NCBI GenBank assembly: GCA_013331015.1
Contig: DUHF01000229.1
Coordinates: 1 to 12,179 of the forward strand
Length of the DNA stretch: 12,179 bases
Direction of reading: 5' to 3'
Source of the DNA: Methanoregula sp.
GTDB taxonomy: Archaea > Halobacteriota > Methanomicrobia > Methanomicrobiales > Methanospirillaceae
Shown here: positions 1 to 6,979 of the stretch, one piece after another
Layout of the letters: each line of letters opens with the position of its first letter
Numbering within the stretch: position 1 is the first letter of the stretch
Translations under genes and position numbers: made by a program
The notes under the pieces: model-generated
Told to the model about the DNA's origin: nothing
What the model saw: only the letters and a program-made list of their open reading frames with translations
The model's database searches: none

Positions 1-2
1 AA

Positions 3-1115
3 GTACGTGTCATGCAGGCAATGCGAGCGGTGGTAGCAGAGCCTTCGTTCACCCGCGTGACCCGGGCCGGGATCCGGGCGGTGAAGGTGGACACCCGCTC
101 CACGCCGGCTCACCGGACATTTGAAGAGGTTATGGAACGGCTCGACGGGGCAGCCCCCCACATCCCGGCACCGGCCCTTGCCATGGCCCGCCGGGTCTTT
201 GAGCGGATCCAAAAGGCAGAAGAGGAAGTCCACGGGGCGCAGGCCCATTTCCACGAGGTTGGTGCAGACGATGCTATTGCGGATATCGTCGGGGCCTGCA
301 CGGCGCTGTATTCGCTCAATATCGAAGGGGTGCTGGTCCGCCCTGTCACGACCGGCCATGGCACGGCAGAGGGATCGCATGGCACCTTCCCCATCCCGGC
401 ACCGGCAACCGCCTTCATCCTCAGGGACGCAGGTCTGGCATCGGTTGCCGGCAACCACATGGGCGAACTCTGCACCCCGACTGGTGCCGCCCTGCTCGCG
501 GAATTTGCTGCGCTTCGTGCTCCCGAACCGGCAGCGTATACCATCCTCGCTGTGGGGTACGGGGCAGGCACCCGCGATCCCCATCATGCACCCAACGTGG
601 TCAGGGTGATGCTCGTTGAATCGTCAGCCGCAGCGAAAAATCTCGCGGAGGACACCGTTGACATTCTTGAAACGAACGTGGACGATGTGAGCGGCGAGGT
701 GATCGCCCATGCCATCGGCCGTTTCATGGAGGCCGGTGCACGGGATGCAAGCGCAACTCCCATCATCATGAAGAAAGGACGACCCGGGTACCTGATCCGG
801 GTCATCAGCCTGCCGGAGACGAGCCCCCACCTTGCAGAGCTAATGGCAGCCGAGCTTGGCACACTTGGTATCCGCTGCATTCCTGCCATCCACCGCTTCA
901 TCGCGGAGCGGGCGATCCATGAGATCGAAGTGACGATTGCAGGACAGACGCGGTTGATGCCAGTCAAGTGCGGGCTGATGCACGGCCGGATCTACACGCT
1001 CAAGGCCGAGTTCGACCCGGCCCGGGACTGGTCAGCGGAGCTTGGCATCCCCGCACGGGACGTTATCCGGGCGGTTGAGGACGCCGGCTGGAAGCAGGTG
1101 CGAAAACTTCCTTAA
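3..1115 (+). CDS. larC: LarC, pyridinium-3,5-bisthiocarboxylate mononucleotide nickel insertion protein (5' end missing)
   Basis: LarC uses CTP to insert nickel into the pincer nucleotide cofactor (P2TMN) first found in lactate racemase LarA; it is cytoplasmic. The frame is open to the left edge, so the true start lies outside the window. The usual N-terminal GISGDM-type segment is absent, which fits a loss of about 30-50 residues. Numbered from the first in-window ATG (position 12), family hallmarks are HFHEVGADDAIADIVGA (79-95), a GTFPIPAPAT segment (124-133), a CTPTGAAL segment (154-161), ETNVDD (220-225) and the MKKGRPG segment (253-259). The N- and C-terminal halves are fused in one frame, unlike the Lactobacillus larC1/larC2 pair joined by frameshifting. 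The gene ends in TAA and converges on the next gene. Methanogens widely carry this family (UPF0272) without a proven lactate-racemase role, so the client enzyme is unknown. The family assignment is secure. Confidence 0.93.
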   Translation, partial: VRVMQAMRAVVAEPSFTRVTRAGIRAVKVDTRSTPAHRTFEEVMERLDGAAPHIPAPALAMARRVFERIQKAEEEVHGAQAHFHEVGADDAIADIVGACTALYSLNIEGVLVRPVTTGHGTAEGSHGTFPIPAPATAFILRDAGLASVAGNHMGELCTPTGAALLAEFAALRAPEPAAYTILAVGYGAGTRDPHHAPNVVRVMLVESSAAAKNLAEDTVDILETNVDDVSGEVIAHAIGRFMEAGARDASATPIIMKKGRPGYLIRVISLPETSPHLAELMAAELGTLGIRCIPAIHRFIAERAIHEIEVTIAGQTRLMPVKCGLMHGRIYTLKAEFDPARDWSAELGIPARDVIRAVEDAGWKQVRKLP

Positions 1116-1142
1116 CCGTCACCCGAAAGTCCAATTACAGAC

Positions 1143-1150
1143 TTTTTTTT
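1143..1150 (+). terminator. Oligo-T terminator of larC
   Basis: A run of eight T on the plus strand lies 28 bases after the larC stop codon. Archaeal RNA polymerase terminates at such T-runs without needing a hairpin. The position between convergent genes supports the call. Confidence 0.6.
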
Positions 1151-1263
1151 CACACACAGCCGGGCCGAAAAAAATCTGGTTTTAACCTCCCGCACGTTCC
1201 GTTAACATGCAGGTTTATTCCCCGGTGCTGTGTGCTTTGGAATACAAAGGGGATTCCTCTATG

Positions 1264-1271
1264 AAAAAAAA
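1264..1271 (-). terminator. Oligo-T terminator of the C1A peptidase gene
   Basis: A run of eight A on the plus strand is T8 on the minus strand, starting about 13 bases after the TAG stop at 1284-1286. It mirrors the larC T8 run, so the two convergent genes each have their own terminator in the ~168-bp gap. The rest of the gap shows nothing else supportable. Confidence 0.6.
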
Positions 1272-1283
1272 GGAGGTGCGAAT

Positions 1284-2736
1284 CTACTTCACGGTGAACG
1301 CGTTGGTCCTGCTGTTGATCCCGCCGCCGACCGTGTAGACGTCGAGGCGGTAGAGGCCGGTGGCAGCTGCACCCGGGATGGTGAAGTTGCCGATGATGGT
1401 GGTCGAGTTCACGCTGCTGAGCACGCCGTTGATAGCATTGCCGGGAGCACGGAGGTTGACGAACGTTCCGCCGTCCAAAAAGTCCCTGCCCTTCAGGGTG
1501 AACTTCACAATGGAGCCCCGGTTTCCGCTGGCGGGCATCAGCGACGAGATGGTCGGCAGCGGCAGGTAGTTGACGGTGAACGCGTCGGATTTGATGACGG
1601 TGCCACCCTCGGTTGTGGCGAGTTCGAGCCGGTATTTCCCGGGCGGTGTCCCGGCCGGGATCGTGAAACTGCCGATGATCTTAGCAGGAGTAACGCTGTA
1701 GATGGTAGCCGCAAGGTTTGTTCCCGACGTGTCGTCAACAATCGCCACTGACGTCTGGCCCGGATCGGTCTGGAAATTCGCCCCGGTCAGCGTGAACGCA
1801 ACGGTCGTGTTCTTGGACCCGGTTGCGGGAGTAATTGAAGTCATTGTGGGTGCTTTGACCGCGTCCACCCGGAACGCGTTGATCCGGTTCACCACTCCGC
1901 CGTCCACCGTAGTCACGTCAAGCCGGTAATACCCGGTCGGGGCTGCAACCGGGATCGTCAGGTTCCCCTGGATCTTTGTGGCCGTCACGCTGTCGGCCGT
2001 CATCGTCCCCAGCACCGCGCCCGTCGTCTGGTTCTTCAGCACTATAGTCGTCTTCTCCGGCTGGAACCCGGTGCCCGTTACCGTATACGCGACTGTGCCG
2101 TTCCGGTAACCGCCCGAGGGCGTCATCGATGATATCGTCGGTATCGCTGCCTGGACTATCCTGAACCCGCCGGCCCGCGTGACCGGCCCGCCATCTACGG
2201 TTGTCACTTCAACGATATACGAGCCGGGAGACGCCCCGGCCCCAGCGATGATCGTTCCCGTGATCTTCGTTGCCGTTACTTCGATAATGGTGACCGCAAG
2301 ATCTGAGTCCATGACGTCCTCATACACCCGGACAGACGTCTTACCCGCCCCCGTCTGGAAGTTCGTGCCCGTCAGCGTGAACTCCGTTGTCGTGTTCCGC
2401 GAGCCGGTGGCCGGCGTCAGCGCACCCATCGTCGGCGCAAGGACCTTGTTGACCGTGAAGGCTCCCAGTTTCGTCCCGTTGCCACCGCTGTCTATCGTCG
2501 ATACGTTCAGGTTCCAGCTCCCTGACGGTGCATTGTGCGGCACCACGATCGTACCGTTGATCCGCGTCGTCGTCACGCTCGTCAGCGCCGTCATGTTCAG
2601 AAGACCGCCGGTCCTGTTCGTGAAGTATACCGAGGTCTGCCCAGGGATGAAGTTCGTTCCGGAAATCGTGTAGGTTACCGTCGAATTCTGGTACCCGCTC
2701 ACCGGGCTGATCGATGTTACCCCGGGTACCGGGAAG
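1284..2736 (-). repeat. Long direct repeat, copy 1 (tail of the C1A peptidase gene)
   Basis: This segment covers TIG repeats 3-7 and is collinear with 5527-6979 at a constant offset of 4243 bp. The stop codons, the exact run 1912-2045 and the TCGAATTCTG motif at 2681 all keep this offset, so there is no net insertion or deletion. Left of about 2740 bases identity drops to ordinary TIG-to-TIG similarity. It is a gene-internal duplication, not a transposon: no transposase or terminal inverted repeats are visible. Confidence 0.9.
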
Positions 2737-5189
2737 TTCGCTACAGTAATGGGCGCAGACAGGGTACCGTTCCCTCCGCTGTCAACTGTAGAGACATTTA
2801 TCCTCCACTGGTTGCCGACAATACAATCATGCGGGATAACGAGCGTCCCGTTAATGCGGGTCGTCGTCACGCTCGTTAGTTCCGTTATATTCAGTAATTG
2901 CCCGGTCGTCTGGCTGATGAAGTAGACTGATGTCTGGCCGGACTTGAAATTCTTACCGCTGAGGGTATACGAAATGGTGGCATTTCGGTACCATGGCATT
3001 ACCGGAGAAACTGACTGGACAACGGGAACCGGAAAGGTCTGCACGTTAAGTGCACCTTCCTTTACTGGTGACACTCCGTCTTTTTGGGTTGTCACGGTCA
3101 GGTTCCAGCTGCCGGTCGGCATGTCGGCGCTGATGACCATCGACCCGTTGATCCGGGTCGGGGTGATGGAGGTGAGGGTGATATTCAGGTTGTCAAGCAG
3201 CCCTGCCCCCGCCCCATAGGTGAAGTTGATCCACGTCGCATCATCTCCCATCTGGAATTGTTCTCCAGTGATGCTGAAGTCAATTGTATTGTTCAGGTAC
3301 GCCGTGGCCGGGCTGACGCTGGTTACCGAGGGGAGCGCAAGGGCATACCCTTTTATACAGACATTGGAATTGGCAAAACGCGGATCAAGCGCAGTCAGCG
3401 TGGTAAGATCGCTCCAGGTCCCATCGGTGTTAACATAACTCTCCCCTGCATGAGCAGTTGCATGACTGGAATATCCCTGATACGGGTATTCAAGGGGTAT
3501 AGAGAAATTGTAACCAGGCGTTGACGTTGAGACAACTATGGAGAATTTTTGTCCGGCAGCTATCGTCACGTTCGGAACGGTGACCGTATGGTATCCAGGC
3601 ATCCCGAATGAACCGGCCGCGGTTGCAGATGCACCCTTTGTACTGAGGGGTCCGTTTTCGGGAGAGGTGTAGATCGTTACGGAATAATTGGTATTGCTGA
3701 CCGGTGTGTAAAAGCCGACACCATTCAGGTTTTCAGCAGTACTGGCGGTGAAAACATTTGCATATTGGGCAGTGGAGACATTTGCATAGGTGACAACCCA
3801 CCCGAGCGGGTCATGACTGTAGACATGGTCATAATTGGTGGTGTCGTTGGCGGTAACGGCAACACACTCATCGCCGATTGTCACATCGTAATACGAGACG
3901 TAGAAGTATCCCCCGTCACCCCAACCGGTCCCCCATGAGTTCTTGACGATAAACGCACCATCGCCGGCAGGCGTAATTGTAATGTTATACTCCCTAAACT
4001 GCATTGCCGATGGAGATGCGGTGAATTTTGACTGGTTGAAGGTGTCGTCCCATCCGACAATCGTGACCGCATGGTTGGTGAAGGGCCAGTACCCGTTATA
4101 GTACGTGTAATTAGCGGGATCATACGATGAATTGATTAAAGGATACAACGGATCGAACGCAATCCCTGCCTGGACGGCACCGTACTGTACCAGTGCATTC
4201 TTGATGGTCGCAGTGTCGTTAAGCGTAGACCGGGCCGGCAAGAAATAGACGTTCTGGACGTGTTTCACCGGCTTAAGACCGCCCGGAGAAACCCCGGATG
4301 TATCGCTATAGGGGTCGTCTGACTCGCGGACAGGGCCGGTCCACCGGGTGAGATAGGCGGTGGAAATAAACTCATTGCCGCCATCATCCCAGGTCCGGTC
4401 ATAACCCCAGGGATTGGATGTCCCGTTGGGAAATGTTGCCGCAAGCGTATTCTTCATGTGGTTCTCGGAGAAGTCCCAGGTTTCCCCGGTGAGGAGGGTG
4501 GATTCAAGGGACCCATACGCGGCAAATGCCCAGCAGGAGCCGACATGCCCCTGGTTTTTTACTGACGAGACCTTCCCCTGGGTCCTCAGGTCAAATGCCG
4601 GGGCGGCAGGGTTTCCCTTCAGGTGAGGAGCGCCGGAATCAAAGGAGATGATCTGCCCCCGGTTCTGTTCGAGGCTGACGGGTGACGGGACCTTTCCTTT
4701 GATTCCCATAGGTAAGGGAGATCCGGAAAAACTCTGTGTCGCCAGGGCACTCCGGGCAATAGACTGATCTGCCTGAGTTACCTGCTGCTGTTGCTGGTAA
4801 TAGACAAAGGCCGGGTTGACGGGCGCAAGGACAGGAGACGGCTGGACTGCGGTATCGGGTATCGCCTGGATCATCGATTCGAGAACCTTGAGGGGCGCAT
4901 CCGAAGGTGCGATATTGTTCATGAGAGCCGGGGTCTGCTTCTCTTCGAACACTGGTGTGGGGGACAGGGAGACTTCAGGGGTTTTATTGATTTGAGGATT
5001 CACCGTCTCTGTAGGTATGGGGGTGATATTTTCAGGAATTGGCATAATAGCGGGTTCGGACTGGTTCTCCACAAGGGGGGATGGTGTTTCATCCGGTTCT
5101 GCCATAACCGTGCTGCAACAGAGACAGGCTGCCAGTATCAGGACAAAGATACAATATTGGATATCCGTATTCTTCCCCGTAGAGGTCAT
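1284..5189 (-). CDS. Secreted papain-family (C1A) cysteine peptidase with lectin-like domain and seven IPT/TIG repeats
   Basis: This 1301-aa extracellular protein has a short hydrophobic signal segment (about 12-30, possible cleavage after VMA) and a Pro/Thr/Glu linker (31-120). A papain-type domain spans about 195-450: Gln213 in VKNQG, nucleophile Cys219 in GSCWAF, His373 in NHAVTIVGW and Asn417 in KNSWGTGWG. All four catalytic residues are present, so an active protease is expected. A lectin-like beta domain typical of C1A peptidases with such tails follows (about 455-615), then seven ~97-aa TIG immunoglobulin-like repeats to the end. No C-terminal transmembrane or PGF-CTERM-type anchor is seen. 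The ATG at 5189 has a GGGGGT Shine-Dalgarno-like motif 7 bases upstream (5197-5202). The tail is nearly the same as that of the upstream minus-strand gene, while the heads are unrelated. The substrate is unknown. An LAAC motif (19-22) leaves open a lipoprotein. Confidence 0.92.
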   Translation of the reverse strand: MTSTGKNTDIQYCIFVLILAACLCCSTVMAEPDETPSPLVENQSEPAIMPIPENITPIPTETVNPQINKTPEVSLSPTPVFEEKQTPALMNNIAPSDAPLKVLESMIQAIPDTAVQPSPVLAPVNPAFVYYQQQQQVTQADQSIARSALATQSFSGSPLPMGIKGKVPSPVSLEQNRGQIISFDSGAPHLKGNPAAPAFDLRTQGKVSSVKNQGHVGSCWAFAAYGSLESTLLTGETWDFSENHMKNTLAATFPNGTSNPWGYDRTWDDGGNEFISTAYLTRWTGPVRESDDPYSDTSGVSPGGLKPVKHVQNVYFLPARSTLNDTATIKNALVQYGAVQAGIAFDPLYPLINSSYDPANYTYYNGYWPFTNHAVTIVGWDDTFNQSKFTASPSAMQFREYNITITPAGDGAFIVKNSWGTGWGDGGYFYVSYYDVTIGDECVAVTANDTTNYDHVYSHDPLGWVVTYANVSTAQYANVFTASTAENLNGVGFYTPVSNTNYSVTIYTSPENGPLSTKGASATAAGSFGMPGYHTVTVPNVTIAAGQKFSIVVSTSTPGYNFSIPLEYPYQGYSSHATAHAGESYVNTDGTWSDLTTLTALDPRFANSNVCIKGYALALPSVTSVSPATAYLNNTIDFSITGEQFQMGDDATWINFTYGAGAGLLDNLNITLTSITPTRINGSMVISADMPTGSWNLTVTTQKDGVSPVKEGALNVQTFPVPVVQSVSPVMPWYRNATISYTLSGKNFKSGQTSVYFISQTTGQLLNITELTSVTTTRINGTLVIPHDCIVGNQWRINVSTVDSGGNGTLSAPITVANFPVPGVTSISPVSGYQNSTVTYTISGTNFIPGQTSVYFTNRTGGLLNMTALTSVTTTRINGTIVVPHNAPSGSWNLNVSTIDSGGNGTKLGAFTVNKVLAPTMGALTPATGSRNTTTEFTLTGTNFQTGAGKTSVRVYEDVMDSDLAVTIIEVTATKITGTIIAGAGASPGSYIVEVTTVDGGPVTRAGGFRIVQAAIPTISSMTPSGGYRNGTVAYTVTGTGFQPEKTTIVLKNQTTGAVLGTMTADSVTATKIQGNLTIPVAAPTGYYRLDVTTVDGGVVNRINAFRVDAVKAPTMTSITPATGSKNTTVAFTLTGANFQTDPGQTSVAIVDDTSGTNLAATIYSVTPAKIIGSFTIPAGTPPGKYRLELATTEGGTVIKSDAFTVNYLPLPTISSLMPASGNRGSIVKFTLKGRDFLDGGTFVNLRAPGNAINGVLSSVNSTTIIGNFTIPGAAATGLYRLDVYTVGGGINSRTNAFTVK
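1287..3335 (-). repeat. Seven tandem IPT/TIG repeats (protein-level array)
   Basis: Seven units of about 97 codons start with patterns such as PxVTSVSPxxGxxNxT and end in DGGxxxxxxAFxV. Starting points in the protein are roughly residues 619, 719, 819, 916, 1014, 1111 and 1209. Units 2 and 3 resemble each other strongly (SGQTSVYF / PGQTSVYF; LTSVTTTRINGT in both), suggesting a local repeat duplication. Unit 7 is the most different. TIG domains are beta-sandwich spacers or adhesive modules in extracellular proteins. Confidence 0.85.
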
Positions 5190-5526
5190 GAGAGGGACCC
5201 CCGGTAATGGAGAGACAGGATATGCATTGCGTTTTTATTATTATGGAAGATCCCTGCAGGTTGTATACGATATACTGACGTAGACATTCTTTCACCAATT
5301 TGCCCTGAATTTCACCTTTTCTTAAATATGATTCAGTATTAATTTGATAAAAGTTGGAACTATGATACATTTTTACACTAATATATGTAAATATATCTTT
5401 TTGTTTTTCTTGATCCTGAACCATGGACTGCGTTTGTAATGAACAGGCCAGTTCGTGTATTACGATGATCAGGTGCAGTTCAGGATTGAAAGGTGCGAAA
5501 AAAGGATGAGAAAAAGTCTCGTGAAT
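5190..5526 (-). promoter_or_regulatory. AT-rich intergenic region with candidate promoter of the C1A peptidase gene
   Basis: No convincing gene lies in these 337 bases, which are much more AT-rich than the flanking genes. Read on the minus strand they hold candidate TATA-like boxes: CATATTTAAG (plus strand 5321-5330) and a longer ATATATTTACATATAT tract (about 5381-5396). An inverted repeat TTTACA-N8-TGTAAA (5372-5377 / 5386-5391) overlaps the second tract and could be an operator. Which box is used cannot be decided from sequence. If it is the 5321 box, the leader is about 100 bases long. Confidence 0.4.
5498..5515 (-). terminator. Double T-run terminator of the C39/SGNH protein gene
   Basis: On the minus strand, runs of five T (5511-5515) and six T (5498-5503) follow the TAG stop at 5527-5529 by about 11 and 23 bases. 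Tandem T-runs are typical archaeal intrinsic terminators. This argues that the downstream peptidase gene has its own promoter rather than relying on read-through. Confidence 0.5.
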
Positions 5527-6979
5527 CTACTTCACGGTGAACGCGTTGGTCCTGCTGTTGATCCCCCCGCCGACCGTGTAGACGTCGAGGCGGTAGGAGC
5601 CGGTGGCAGCTGCACCCGGGATGGTGAAGTTGCCGATGATGGTGGTCGAGTTCACGCTGCTGATCACGCCGTTGATAGCATTACCGGGAGCACGGAGGTT
5701 GACGAACGTTCCGCCGTCCAAAAAGTCCCTGCCCTTCAGGGTGAACTGGACGGTGGAGCCCCGGTTGCCGCTGGCGGGTAACAGCGACGTGATGGTCGGC
5801 AGCGGCAGGTAGTTGACGGTGAACGCGTCGGCTTTGGTGACGGTGCCGCCATCGGTTGTGGCGAGTTCGAGCCGGTATTTCCCGGCCGGGGTCCCGGCCG
5901 GGATTGTGAAACTGCCGATGATCTTGGTCGATGTTACGCTGTAGATGGTAGCCGCAAGGTTTGTTCCCGACGTGTCGTCAACAATCGCTACTGACGTCTG
6001 GCCCGGATCGGTCTGGAAATTTGCCCCGGTCAGCGTGAACGCAACTGTCGTGTTCTTGGACCCCGTTGTCGGTGTAATCGAGCCCATCACCGGCGCCTTG
6101 ACCGCGTCCACCCGGAACGCGTTGATGCGGTTCACGACACCGCCGTCCACCGTCGTCACGTCAAGCCGGTAATACCCGGTCGGGGCTGCAACCGGGATCG
6201 TCAGGTTCCCCTGGATCTTTGTGGCCGTCACGCTGTCGGCCGTCATCGTCCCCAGCACCGCGCCCGTCGTCTGGTTCTTCAGCACTATGGTCGTCTTCTC
6301 CGGCTGGAACCCGGTGCCTGTTACCGTATACGCTACTGTACCGTTCCGGTAACCGCCCGAGGGCGTCATCGATGATATCGCCGGTATCGCGGCCTGGACT
6401 ATCCTGAACCCGCCGGCCCGCGTCACCGTCCCGCCATCTACGGTCGTCACTTCAACAATATACGAACCGGGAGACGCCCCAGCCGCCGCGGTTATCGTCC
6501 CCGTGATCTTCGTTGTCGTAACTCCCGTTATCGTAACCGGCAGATCCGTGTCCATGACGTCCTCATACACATGGACTGATGTCTTGCCCTCCCCTGTCTG
6601 GAAGTTCGTGCCCGTCAGCGTGAACGCTGTCGTCGTGTTCCGCGAGCCGCTCGATGGCGTCAGGGCCCCCATTGTCGGCGCAAGGACCTTGTTCACCGTG
6701 AAGGCTCCCAGTTTCGTCCCGTTGCCCCCGCTGTCAACCGTTGCTACGTCCAGGTTCCACGCGCCCAGCGGCGCGTTCTGCGGGATCACCAGCGTCCCGT
6801 TGATCCGCGTCGTCGTCACGCTCGTCAGCGCCGTCACGTTCAGCATGCTCCCCGTCTTGTTCGTGAAGTATACCGTCGTCTGACCCGGGATGAAGTTCGT
6901 TCCGAAAATCGTGTACGTCAACGTCGAATTCTGGTACCCGCTCACTGGGCTGATCGACGTCACTTTCGGGACCGGGAAA
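5527..6979 (-). repeat. Long direct repeat, copy 2 (tail of the C39/SGNH protein gene)
   Basis: This is the partner of 1284-2736, covering TIG repeats 2-6 of this protein. Positions 6155-6288 are identical over 134 bases to 1912-2045, within a TIG unit whose protein sequence is almost unchanged. Other units carry scattered, mostly synonymous changes. Copies are in the same orientation, so recombination between them would delete 4243 bp. Confidence 0.9.

Noticed and set aside
1271..1278. Perfect AGGAGGTG Shine-Dalgarno on the plus strand
   Set aside because: The nearest start (GTG at 1294) is too far, and the region downstream is the coding 3' end of a well-supported minus-strand gene. The A-run belongs to that gene's terminator.
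2179..2673. Plus-strand open frames antisense to the TIG arrays (also 1230-1751, 1702-1929, 5455-5812, 6503-6883, 6890-7162)
   Set aside because: They recur at matching places in both paralogues and are explained by GC-rich codons of the minus-strand genes. Their proteins lack recognisable domains and ribosome sites.
4787..4799. Short CAG/CAA repeat (five Gln in a row) as an unstable microsatellite
   Set aside because: It is only five codons, mixes CAG and CAA, and lies in a linker, so there is no sign of slippage variation.
5089..5424. 111-codon minus-strand frame spanning the AT-rich intergenic region
   Set aside because: It overlaps the start of the C1A peptidase gene in another frame. 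Its composition follows the AT-rich DNA, and no motif or ribosome site supports it.
1284..6979. Long direct repeats as ends of a composite transposon
   Set aside because: No transposase, no terminal inverted repeats and no target duplication are visible. The repeats are in-frame protein-coding tails that end at the stop codons.
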